Shown one piece after another: positions 43,236 to 51,565 of a stretch of DNA of 64,000 nt. The stretch is taken from contig NZ_CP120737.1 in assembly GCF_029581195.1 (NCBI RefSeq), positions 2,046,001 through 2,110,000 of the forward strand, in the 5' to 3' direction. The stretch comes from Solwaraspora sp. WMMD791. Lineage in GTDB: Bacteria > Actinomycetota > Actinomycetes > Mycobacteriales > Micromonosporaceae. The position numbers and the translations under genes were made by a program. The notes under the pieces were generated by a model. That model saw only the letters and a list, made by a program, of their open reading frames with translations, did not search any database and was not told the origin of the DNA. How positions within the stretch are numbered: position 1 is the stretch's first letter; each line of letters begins with the position of its first letter.

Positions 43236-43577
43236 GTGACACCCGACCCCCACCCCACCCCGACCGTCCCACCGCCACCCACCCGGCAGCGCCCGGCCGG
43301 CGACCAGCGATCCGCGACCTACTACACCCGGTACGCCCGCGCCCGCGTCGTCGAGGCGCAACGCACCATCGACAGTCACACCACCTCGGCGTACACCGGG
43401 TGTTGTCTCGGCTGTGGACGGCCCGGACCGTGCGCGGACCTGACCGAAGCCGAAGCGACGATGCGCCGCTACCACCGGCTGCCCTTCCGCCGGCCCGGCG
43501 CGACCCTGCTCGACCCCCACCGGGTCGCCGACACCGCCGACCGGCCCCGGTTCTCCTGGCTGAGCAGGTCGGCATGA
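43236..43577 (+). CDS. Hypothetical protein with Cys motif
   Basis: 113-residue protein. Pro/Thr-rich N-terminus, then TYYTRYARARVVEAQRTIDSH and a Cys cluster TGCCLGCGRPGPCAD (four Cys within 12 residues) that could hold zinc. GTG 43236 has GGGAGG about 10 bases upstream. It overlaps the next gene by 4 bases (ATGA), first of three co-directional genes divergent from GntR. This gene set resembles accessory modules seen with small GntR regulators in related actinomycetes; function unknown. Confidence 0.7.
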   Translation: MTPDPHPTPTVPPPPTRQRPAGDQRSATYYTRYARARVVEAQRTIDSHTTSAYTGCCLGCGRPGPCADLTEAEATMRRYHRLPFRRPGATLLDPHRVADTADRPRFSWLSRSA

Positions 43578-44308
43578 GCACCCGGGAGAACGCCGCCGAC
43601 GCCGCGGCCCTGCAGGTCGCCGCCGACACGATCGGCGCGCTACGGGCGGTCTGCCTGGCCCTGGAGACCGCCGTCACCCACGTCACCGAACAACTCGGCG
43701 ACGCCCACACGCTCGCCCCGGACGCCCGGCTCGCCGTCGACCGCTACGAGGAAGCCCTGCACCAGGCGTGGGAGGCGTACGGCGACGTCTTCGACGCGGT
43801 CGCCGCCGCCCGCCGGCACCTGCCCGGCAGCCGACCCGTCGGCGTCGCCAGCGTCCTGCACGGGTTGCGGACCGCCCGCGACCAGGCCGGGCACGCCGCC
43901 GCGACGGTCTTCGACGCCCGACCACGACTGCTGGCCGCCGCCGACTGGCTGCACCGCAGCGACGACCGGCACGCCCAGGCGGCCGCCGCCCGGCTGCGGC
44001 AGTCGCTGACCCGGCTGCACCGGGTCGAGACCAGCCTGAACGTCGCCACCAACGCCGTCGAACGCTACCTCGACGCCCTCGACACCGACCAGGATCCGCC
44101 GCAGCAGCGCCGGCAGCGGCTGGCCCGGCTGCGGGCGATCGCCACCGGCCCCGGACATCCCCGACCGCCCGCCGAGGTGCTGACCGTCGCCGCCGGCACC
44201 GCCGTCGCCCTGGTCGTCGCCGGCCGGCAACACATCCGGTTCCGCACCGAACGGCAACTCTTCCTGCAGGCCTTCTGGGAAGACGCCACCCGAAACTGGA
44301 GGATCTGA
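43574..44308 (+). CDS. Helical hypothetical protein
   Basis: 244-residue, almost entirely helical Ala/Arg/Leu-rich protein (VAADTIGALRAVCLALETAVTHVTEQLGD and a long string of amphipathic helices), with no membrane segment or known motif. Starts inside the upstream stop (ATGA) and ends TGATG with the next gene, so all three genes are translationally coupled. Not recognised. Confidence 0.65.
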   Translation: MSTRENAADAAALQVAADTIGALRAVCLALETAVTHVTEQLGDAHTLAPDARLAVDRYEEALHQAWEAYGDVFDAVAAARRHLPGSRPVGVASVLHGLRTARDQAGHAAATVFDARPRLLAAADWLHRSDDRHAQAAAARLRQSLTRLHRVETSLNVATNAVERYLDALDTDQDPPQQRRQRLARLRAIATGPGHPRPPAEVLTVAAGTAVALVVAGRQHIRFRTERQLFLQAFWEDATRNWRI

Positions 44309-44773
44309 TGCCCACCGCCCGCGCCGCCACCCCCGCCGCCGCGCCCGCTGCCGCCCTGACCCAGCTGATCGCCGGCCAGACCGGCGCCCACCAGCGGCAA
44401 CTCGCCCGCTTCGACGACACCCAGTGGCAGCTACTATCTCGACCTGCTCAGCGCGCTGTTCGTCCTCGTCGTGCACCGGCGCTTCCGCCCCGGCGACCCG
44501 GCGGCGGTCATCCGCTACGTCGCCAGCGTCCGCGAACGCTTCGACCCCGCCGGCACCGGCATCGAGCCGACCACCGCCGAAACCCTGCTGTACGCCGCCC
44601 TCGGCCAGCATGACACCCTGCCCGCCACCGCCGAGACCATCGCCATCCAGACCACCCTCGTCGTCGCCCTCGTCAACGACGAAGGACTCAGCGCCGCCGG
44701 CCTGGCCAACCTGATCGACGACACCAACGAGTTGATCGCCCTACACGCCGAACCCCCCGACCGGCAGCAGTGA
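44308..44773 (+). pseudogene. Frameshifted small helical protein
   Basis: The reading frame starts at ATG 44308 and is good to about residue 41 (RFDDTQWQ). From there the natural continuation, YYLDLLSALFVLVVHRRFRPGDPAAVIR to the end at 44773, lies in the +1 frame; C44431 must be skipped. The protein would have about 155 residues. The break is one base, so it could be a mutation, a sequencing error or, less likely, programmed slippage; no obvious slip sequence is present. Third gene of the small operon; a strong hairpin terminator follows. Confidence 0.75.
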
Positions 44774-44804
44774 ACCGCCTCCGGCATCGGGTCGGCCGGC
44801 AGCC

Positions 44805-44846
44805 GGCAGGACGCCCGGCAGGAGTCAACCTGCCGGGCGTCCTGCC
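44805..44846 (+). terminator. 18-bp perfect hairpin terminator
   Basis: GGCAGGACGCCCGGCAGG pairs perfectly with CCTGCCGGGCGTCCTGCC across a 6-base loop, 31 bases after the frameshifted gene and 36 before the protease gene. Confidence 0.8.
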
Positions 44847-44882
44847 TGTCACCCCACACCAGACGTTGCTTGACTCAGCGTC

Positions 44883-46397
44883 ATGGTATCAATTCGAAAA
44901 GCGATCACCCTTGGGGTGGTCGCCGGGGCAATGGTCAGCGCGACCGTGCTCACCAGCCCCGTCTCCGCCGACGCGGAGTCCCGCCAGCCAGCGCCGACCG
45001 AGGCCGTCGAGTCCATCCTCGACATCATCCCGGCGCAGACCCTCGAACGGATGGTCGCTCAGGCGCCGCTGGTCGACGCGGCCAACGTCATCCGTACGGC
45101 GGTGGAACGTGCGCCGGACCGCGGCTACGCCGGCATCGGCCTGGTCGACGACCACGTCACCCTGTGGTGGAAGGGCGCGCTGCCCGCCGACATCGCCGTA
45201 GCCGTCGCCGCCGCCCGCCGCACCGCGCCGGTCGAGGTGGCCCGGGCCACCTACTCCCGCGCCGAGCTGCGCAAGGCCGCCGCCAGGCTCACCCCGGTGG
45301 TGCAGGCCGACCCGTCGGACGCCAGCCACTCGGTCCGGCTGCGTACGGACGGCTCCGGAATCGACATCGCCGTCGACTACACCGTGGGCGCCAGGGTGCC
45401 GAAGCTGCCAGCCACCGGTGTCCGTACCAGGATCGTCGAACGCGACCAGATGGTCGAACGGTCCCGAGCCAACGACGCCGCGCCGTTCGACGGCGGGGCC
45501 GGCATCGGCTTCACCACACCCGGATGCACCGCCGGCTTCGGCGTACGCAACGCGGACACCGACGCCGGGTACATCCTCACCGCCGAACACTGCGGAGCCA
45601 TCGGCTCCCCCTGGCACGTCGGCTGGGACACCACCACCGGCACCGGCACGCTGGTCGGCTACGCGGTCGACAGCAACGACGACCACGACACGATGATCAT
45701 TTCGACGTCGACCCCCGGCGACCACATCTACGTCGGCGGTCAGCACGACGAGGTCCGCGCCCAGGTCGTCGGCTGGACCGAGGTCATCCCAGGCCAGCTG
45801 CTGTGCCAGTCCGGGTACACCTCCGCGGGTGAGATCGGCGGTCCCGTCTGCAACCTGCGGGTCGACTACCACTACACCGACATCGAAGACCTGGTCGAGG
45901 CCACCCAGCTCGACGGCGACGAGGCCGCCCGGGGCGGCGACAGCGGCGGCCCGGTCTACTTCGTCAACGCCGACGGCACCGTGCTCGCCGCCGGCACCAC
46001 CACCCGGTCGGGCGGCGCAGGATTCGGGTTCCAGGACTTCGCGACCGCCCGCGACGACTACGGCAACCTGGTGCCGGCGACGGCGATCGCCAGCACCTGC
46101 CGGGTCTCCTTCGTGGTCACCGACTCGTGGAGCACCGGCTACACCGCCAGCGTCACCGTCTACAACGACGGCCCGGCCATCACCGGCTGGTCGGTGGGCT
46201 GGGCCTTCCCCGGCGGGCAGGTCCTCCAGGGCCACTGGAACGGCGTCTTCCAGCAGACCGGCCCGGCGGTGACCGTCACCAACGAAAACTACAACGCCAG
46301 CATCCCGACCGGCGGTGCCGTCAACTTCGGCTTCACCGCGAACGGCTCCCCCGCCACCCCGGCACCGTTCACCCTCAACGGGACCACCTGCAACTGA
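44883..46397 (+). CDS. Secreted S1 (chymotrypsin-fold) protease with CBM2
   Basis: 504-residue secreted protease of the alpha-lytic/streptogrisin type. Signal peptide about residues 1-31; a long propeptide (roughly 32-200) with the helix/sheet pattern of S1E pro-regions; catalytic domain with His236 (TAEHC), Asp269 (DHDTM) and Ser354 (GGDSGGP). The C-terminal ~100 residues are a CBM2 with the flanking Cys pair (CRVSF and TTCN) and Trp residues of the binding face (GWSVGWAF). A carbohydrate-binding module on a protease is uncommon; it would localise activity to plant or fungal wall material. ATG 44883 is about 36 bases after a strong terminator, so it has its own promoter. Confidence 0.92.
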   Translation: MVSIRKAITLGVVAGAMVSATVLTSPVSADAESRQPAPTEAVESILDIIPAQTLERMVAQAPLVDAANVIRTAVERAPDRGYAGIGLVDDHVTLWWKGALPADIAVAVAAARRTAPVEVARATYSRAELRKAAARLTPVVQADPSDASHSVRLRTDGSGIDIAVDYTVGARVPKLPATGVRTRIVERDQMVERSRANDAAPFDGGAGIGFTTPGCTAGFGVRNADTDAGYILTAEHCGAIGSPWHVGWDTTTGTGTLVGYAVDSNDDHDTMIISTSTPGDHIYVGGQHDEVRAQVVGWTEVIPGQLLCQSGYTSAGEIGGPVCNLRVDYHYTDIEDLVEATQLDGDEAARGGDSGGPVYFVNADGTVLAAGTTTRSGGAGFGFQDFATARDDYGNLVPATAIASTCRVSFVVTDSWSTGYTASVTVYNDGPAITGWSVGWAFPGGQVLQGHWNGVFQQTGPAVTVTNENYNASIPTGGAVNFGFTANGSPATPAPFTLNGTTCN

Positions 46398-46404
46398 CCC
46401 TGTC

Positions 46405-46456
46405 CGCCGACACCGGGTCCCGCCGCATTACCGGCGGGGCCCGGTCCGTGTCGGCG
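46405..46456. terminator. Long hairpin between convergent genes
   Basis: CGCCGACAC at 46405 pairs with GTGTCGGCG ending at 46456; a GC-rich inner stem (GGTCCCGCCG with CGGCGGGGCC) lies inside. It probably ends the protease transcript and possibly the convergent regulator transcript. Confidence 0.6.
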
Positions 46457-46546
46457 CGGGTCAGGACGCGGGCATCGTCCGCGCGGTCAGGCGCGCGCCG
46501 TCGGCGCGGGTCAGGACGCGGGCGTCGGCTGCGGTCAGGACGCGGC
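46451..46546 (-). repeat. Direct repeats at 3' end of the HTH/NB-ARC gene
   Basis: A 23-base sequence (46451-46473) recurs exactly 50 bases later (46501-46523). Its core GGTCAGGACGCGG appears a third time at about 46533, where its TCA is the stop codon of the leftward regulator gene. Confidence 0.75.
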
Positions 46547-48984
46547 CAGTTCGCGGCGCAGGGTGACCCGCAGGGTCCGCACCTGCGGGGCGTCCAGTTC
46601 GCCGCACCGGTCGAGCGCCCGCTGGCGCAGCAGACGGGCAGCCGCCGTCTCCGACGCCGCGTCGGCCAGCGCCGCGAGCGCGTACAGCATCTGCGCCTCC
46701 CACCACGGGCAGGACAGGGCCGCATACAGGGCCAGCGCCGCCCGCAGCGCCTCGCCGGCCGCGTCGACCTCACCCAACGCCTGAAGCGCCAGCCCGTACC
46801 GGTGGATGGCGGCGGCCTCGCTGAACGTCGCACCACACCGGTGGAACACCTGCCGGGCGCGGGCGTACACCTCGGCGGCATCCCGCCAACGGCCCAACCC
46901 GGCAAGATCCGCCCCGAGGCTCATCATCGCGCCGGCCTGCGCCACCGCCGCGCCGGTCCGGCTGAGACCGTTGCCCTGGCCGTAGAACGCCAACACGTCG
47001 CGGTGCAACTCGGCCGCCTCGGCGAACCGGCCGAGCGCGGCCAGCGCCCCGCCCTGTGCGCTCGCCGCGCCGTACTCGCCGAGGGCGTACCCGATCTCGC
47101 GGAACAGGCCGACCGCCCGGCGGCTGTGGTCGACGGCCGACTCCGCGCGGCCCATCCGGACCAGGATCACGGCGATGTAGGTCAGCGCCCACGCCTGCTC
47201 CCGGCGGTCCCCGATCCGCCGGGCCAGCTCCCGCGCCCGGACGAGGGCGGCCAGCCCGTCGAGGTTGCGGTCCTGGCAGAAGTACCGGGCCCAACCCACG
47301 AAGTTCAGCAGTACGGCCTCGTCGTGCGGTTTGCCGGCGGCCTGGGCGGCGGCGGCTCCCAGCGAGAAGATCTCCTCCCAGGGGTGCCGGTGACTGTTGG
47401 CGTCGGAGTACCAGTGCAGTGCCCGGCCGACCGCGATCACGTCGGCGTGCCGACCGCGCCGGGCCGCGTCGCGCAGCGCCGCCAGCCAGTTGCCCGATTC
47501 CCGGTCCAGCCAGTACGCCGCCGCCCGGTCGTCGTCGAACGGGGAGTCGGCCCGGCCGGCGTCCGGTTCGAACATGGCACCGGCCTGCCGGACCCGCCGC
47601 AGCAGCCAGTCGACCAGCTGATCGTGCGCCCCTGCCCGGCTGGCCGGTTGCTCCTCGACGTCGAGGCGTTCCCGGGCGTAGAGCCGGACCAGGTCATGGA
47701 ACTGGTACCGGTCCCCGACGGTCAGCAGGACACCGGCCTCGACCAGCTCCTCCAGGGCCGCCGCCGCGGTCTCCTCGTCGGTGCCGGCCGCGACGGCGAC
47801 CAGCGTGGGTGCGAAGTCGGGGCTGGGAATCAGCGACGCCCGCCGGAACACGCGCGCGGTCACCGGGTCCAGTTGCCGGTACGAGACCTCGAACGCGGAC
47901 CGCACGCCCACATCTCCAGCGGTCAGCACGGTCAGCCTTCGGCGCTCGTCACGGAGCAGGTCCACCAGCCAGGCGATTGACCACTGTGGTCGGCTGGCGA
48001 GCCGGTTGCCGGCGATCCGCACGGCCAGCGGCAGCCGGCCGCAGAGCTCGACGAGCTGGTCCGCGGCGGCCGGCTCGGCGGCGACCCGGTCGGCACCGAC
48101 GATCGCCGCGAGCAGCGCCCGACCGGCCGCCGGGGCGAGCACGTCGAGCGGCTGGCGGACCGCGCCGGCGAGGCCGGTCAGCGGACGCCGGCAGGTGACC
48201 AGCGCCAGGCATCCCCGCCCGGCCGGCAGCAGCGGACGCACCTGGGCCTCGCTCGCGGCGTTGTCCAGGATCACCAGCATCGGCCGGTCCCGGGTCAGGG
48301 TGCGGAACAGGCCGCCCCGCTCCGCCAGCGACACCGGCACCCTGCTGTCCGGCACCCCGAGCGACCGCAGCAGTCCGGCCAGCGCCTCGGCCGGGTCGAG
48401 CGGTCCGTCCGGCGCGGCACCCTGCAGGTCGACGAAGAGGCCCAGCTGAGTCGATGGCCGGCCGCGACGGCCAGGCTGGTCTTGCCGATCCCCGGCGGCC
48501 CGTGCAGCACCACCACCGAGGAGGTGTCCGGCCGCCCGGCGGCGACCTCGGCGGCCAAAGTCGCCAGCCGTTGCAGGATCTCCGCCCGGCCGGCCAGGTC
48601 CGGAACGGCGGAGGGCAGTTCTCCGGGTACGACCACCGCCAGGCGCCCGTGCAGCACCTCCGGTCGGTCGTGCGGCACCTCCGGTCGGTCGTGCGGCGCC
48701 GCCACGCCGTCGTACGGCACCGCCGGGCTGTTGTGTGGCTGCCACTCGGCCCGCGCCAGGGCGACGAAACGGTCGCGGTCCGCCCCGGCCAGCCGCAGGG
48801 CATCGGCGAGCAGCACCACCGTGCGTCGTTGCGGGCTGCGTACCCGGCCGCGCTCCATCTCCCGGATGCTGCGGACGCTGGAACCGGCCGCCTCAGCAAG
48901 CTCCTCCTGGGTCAGCCTCCGCTCGAGGCGGAGGGTTCTGAGCAGATCTCCGAACTGGTCATGCTGCACCTGACCGATTGGCAT
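46535..48984 (-). pseudogene. Frameshifted HTH/NB-ARC/TPR regulator
   Basis: From ATG 48984 (GGGGAAG upstream), an Xre-type helix-turn-helix (FGDLLRTLRLERRLTQEELAEAAG) and a STAND ATPase with Walker A GPPGIGKTS are in one frame to about 48450. The continuation (QLGLFVDLQGAAPDGPLDPAEAL, then ILDNAASEAQVRPLLPAG, NB-ARC and C-terminal TPR-like region) is in the next frame, down to 46535. One missing base near 48448-48454, right after AAGHR, accounts for it. Full protein would be about 815 residues. Either a recent pseudogene or a sequencing error, since the rest has no other damage. Intact relatives sense signals and control adjacent genes. Confidence 0.82.
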
Positions 48985-49150
48985 GCTTCCCCAACCACTC
49001 AACGCCCTGACTCATCTGACGTGCGTCGTCGCTCGCGCGTACGTCACCAGAATCGACGACAATGTGCACAGAGTGTGATCGCCGCCATGACAAATCCGTG
49101 ACGAGTCATCAGGGCCCGGCGTACGCCGGCACCGGCTTCCCGCCGCTCGA

Positions 49151-50476
49151 TCAGGTGAGCAGCGGCGGCTGACCGGTGGCCTCCAGGACCGACAACCACA
49201 GGTCGCCGTACGGGTCGACCTGGTTACGGGAGCTCACCACCAGCGGCATCGGCACATGCACGAACCTGCCCCGCCACCGGCCCACCACCAGGTCCGTCCG
49301 ACCGGCCATCGCCGCGTGCACCGCCGCATGCGCCAACCGAATACAGTAGACACTGTCGTACGGGTTGGCCGGCACCCCACGGATCGTGTAACTCGGATCG
49401 ATGTACTTCACACTCGCCTCGCGCCCGGCCGCGGCGAAGTCCTCGACGATCCGCTGCCGCAGATAGCGGCCGAAATCGTGCAGCCGCAGATTGCCGGACG
49501 CGTCGTGGCCGACAGGTTCGCCGGCCAGATGCTCCTGGCCGGCGCCCTCGGCGGCGACGACCGTCGCGTGCCCCCGCTCGGCGACCCGGCGACGCAGGTG
49601 CGCCAGGAAACCACCCGGGCCGTTCAGGGCGAACGGCACCTCGGGCACCAGGACGAAATCGGCGTCGTGGGTGGCCAGGGCCGCGTAACAGGCGATGAAA
49701 CCCGAGTGCCGGCCCATCAGCTGTACGAGCCCGATCCCGCCCGGGAACGCGGTGGCCTCCACATGCGCGGCCCGGATCACGTCGGTGGCGTGCGCGACCG
49801 CCGTCTGAAAACCAAAGCTCTGATCGATGTACGGGATGTCGTTGTCGATCGTCTTGGGCACCCCGACGACGGCGACCGGCCGGCCCCGTCGGGCGAGCAC
49901 CTCGGTGATCCGCGACGCGCCGCGCATCGAACCGTCGCCACCGATCACGAACAGGATGTCGATGCCGTGCTCGTCGAGGGTGTCGGCGATCTCCTCCGGA
50001 TCCTGGTTGCCCCGCGACGTGCCGAGGATCGTGCCGCCGTACTCGTCGATCCGGTCCACGACGGCCGGGGTCAGCGGGACCGGGTCGTGGCCGTACCGGG
50101 CGACCAGCCCCTGATAGCCGTTGCGGAAACCGACGATCTGCCGCACCCCGTAGCCGGTGGTCAGCTCCAGCACCAGGGCCCGGATGACATTGTTGAGGCC
50201 GGGGCAGAGCCCACCGCAGGTGACGATCCCGACCCGGGTCCGGGCCGGCTCGAAGAAGATCTTCTGCCGGGGTCCGCCCGGTTCGAGGCTGGGCAGCTCG
50301 TCGATGGGCAGACCCCGACCAGTGAGCATCCCGACGGTGTCGTCGAGCAGCACCCGGTCGGACTCGTCGACGTAGTGCCAACTGGTGTTGCGCCCGAGCA
50401 GCAGTCGGGCCAGCGGCGAGTCGAACAGGCACCCGCCCAGCGTCCGGATCTCCAGTCGCACCGGCTCGTCGGCCAT
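49151..50476 (-). CDS. pfkA: 6-phosphofructokinase, long bacterial/protist type
   Basis: 441-residue enzyme phosphorylating fructose 6-phosphate to the 1,6-bisphosphate. Key motifs: GIVTCGGLCPGLNNVIR, GGDGSMRGA, PKTIDNDIPYIDQSFGF, LMGRHSGFIACYAA and SYTIRGVPAN. GGDG (rather than GGDD) indicates ATP as phosphoryl donor, while PKTIDND (Lys) is typical of the PPi-related clade; this combination is found in the long ATP-dependent group (e.g. trypanosomatid type). The ~90-residue N-terminal extension (LEIRTLGGCLFDSP, YVDESDRVLLDD) also fits that clade. ATG 50476. Monocistronic. Not part of any local cluster. Confidence 0.9.
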   Translation of the reverse strand: MADEPVRLEIRTLGGCLFDSPLARLLLGRNTSWHYVDESDRVLLDDTVGMLTGRGLPIDELPSLEPGGPRQKIFFEPARTRVGIVTCGGLCPGLNNVIRALVLELTTGYGVRQIVGFRNGYQGLVARYGHDPVPLTPAVVDRIDEYGGTILGTSRGNQDPEEIADTLDEHGIDILFVIGGDGSMRGASRITEVLARRGRPVAVVGVPKTIDNDIPYIDQSFGFQTAVAHATDVIRAAHVEATAFPGGIGLVQLMGRHSGFIACYAALATHDADFVLVPEVPFALNGPGGFLAHLRRRVAERGHATVVAAEGAGQEHLAGEPVGHDASGNLRLHDFGRYLRQRIVEDFAAAGREASVKYIDPSYTIRGVPANPYDSVYCIRLAHAAVHAAMAGRTDLVVGRWRGRFVHVPMPLVVSSRNQVDPYGDLWLSVLEATGQPPLLT

Positions 50477-50591
50477 CCGCCCATGGTCCCGGCCATAGTT
50501 TTCAACGGCGTTACCGAAAGTTACGCCTTGCTCGCACGAGGATACGGCCCCAGACGCTACAACATCGGCGGGCGAGCCCGAGCCGGTCGAC

Positions 50592-51560
50592 TCAGAACTC
50601 GTCGAGTTGAAGGAAGACCAGCAGCAGAAGGATCGAGGCGGCGGCGCCGGCGAAACTGATCAGGAACCCCAGCTTCGGGAACCGGGGACCGCCGTCGGTC
50701 TCCAGCCGGGACCGCCCCCACTTGCTGATCACGAAGTACGCGGCGAAGAACCCCATCGCCGGGAAGCCGGTGCAGGACCAGATGAACTTGGTGCTGACGT
50801 CGACAGTGGCGGCGAACGGGTTCAGGAAGATGGCGAACTGCAGGGCGGCGACGGCAGCGGCGAACCCCAGGTAGACGGTGACCGCCCGGGCCAGCGGTGT
50901 AAAGCCGGGCAGCAGCGGCGGGCGGGCCGCCGCCTGCTCCGCCTCGGTGGCGGCGGCATCGGCCTCGTCGAGCTGGCGGCGGGCCGCCTCCAGCTCCTGC
51001 TCCGCGTCCGGCGGAAACCCGCCGACGGCCGCCGGGTCACCGGAGACCGGCGCGGCCGAGACCGGGCCGGCCGCGCCCGCGCCGACGCCGTACGGCTGCA
51101 CCTGCTCGGCCTGCGCGGACGGCCCGAACGCCCCGGCGGACAGCGGCACCGGTTGTTCGCTGGTGGCCAGCTCGGGGCGGCGCGGCGGTGGCGGCAGCCC
51201 GGCCGGCCCCGGCCCCGCCTGACCCGGCATCGCCCGGCCCGGTGGTGGCGGTGGCGGTGGCGGCCACGGGACACCGGCCGGCGAGGCACCGTACCCGCCG
51301 GATCGTTGCTGGCCCGGCGCGTTGCCGGCAGCCGGGGTCGCAGCGATGGGCGGCGGCGCGGGTGGAGCCGGCTCGCCGGCGGCCTGAGCGATCGCCGCCA
51401 GCCGCTGCCACTGGGCGTACAGCCGCTGACCGAGCTGGTCGGCGTAGCCGGTGAGCCGCTGCCGGCGGGTCTGGTGCTGCGCCGAGCCGGCCTGACCGGT
51501 GCGGTGCAGGTCGTGCAGGTGCCGGGCCAGGGCGGCGTACTCGTCGAAGTCGCTGCTCAC
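50592..51560 (-). CDS. Pro-rich coiled-coil membrane protein beside FtsK-like ATPase
   Basis: 322-residue protein: helical N-terminus (residues 1-62, YAALARHLHDLHRTGQAG), a long Pro/Gly/Ala-rich disordered region (about 63-180), a coiled coil (QELEAARRQLDEADAAATEAEQAAA) and three membrane helices near the C-terminus (AVTVYLGFAAAVAALQFAIF, TGFPAMGFFAAYFV, FLISFAGAAASILLLLVF). GTG 51560 with GGAAGG upstream. It follows the FtsK-type ATPase gene by 5 bases, and is likely its membrane partner. Not recognised by name. Confidence 0.7.
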   Translation of the reverse strand: MSSDFDEYAALARHLHDLHRTGQAGSAQHQTRRQRLTGYADQLGQRLYAQWQRLAAIAQAAGEPAPPAPPPIAATPAAGNAPGQQRSGGYGASPAGVPWPPPPPPPPGRAMPGQAGPGPAGLPPPPRRPELATSEQPVPLSAGAFGPSAQAEQVQPYGVGAGAAGPVSAAPVSGDPAAVGGFPPDAEQELEAARRQLDEADAAATEAEQAAARPPLLPGFTPLARAVTVYLGFAAAVAALQFAIFLNPFAATVDVSTKFIWSCTGFPAMGFFAAYFVISKWGRSRLETDGGPRFPKLGFLISFAGAAASILLLLVFLQLDEF

Positions 51561-51565
51561 CGCGC

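Noticed and set aside
38045-44773. Prophage or integrative conjugative element
   Set aside because: No integrase, capsid, relaxase or att-like repeats found.
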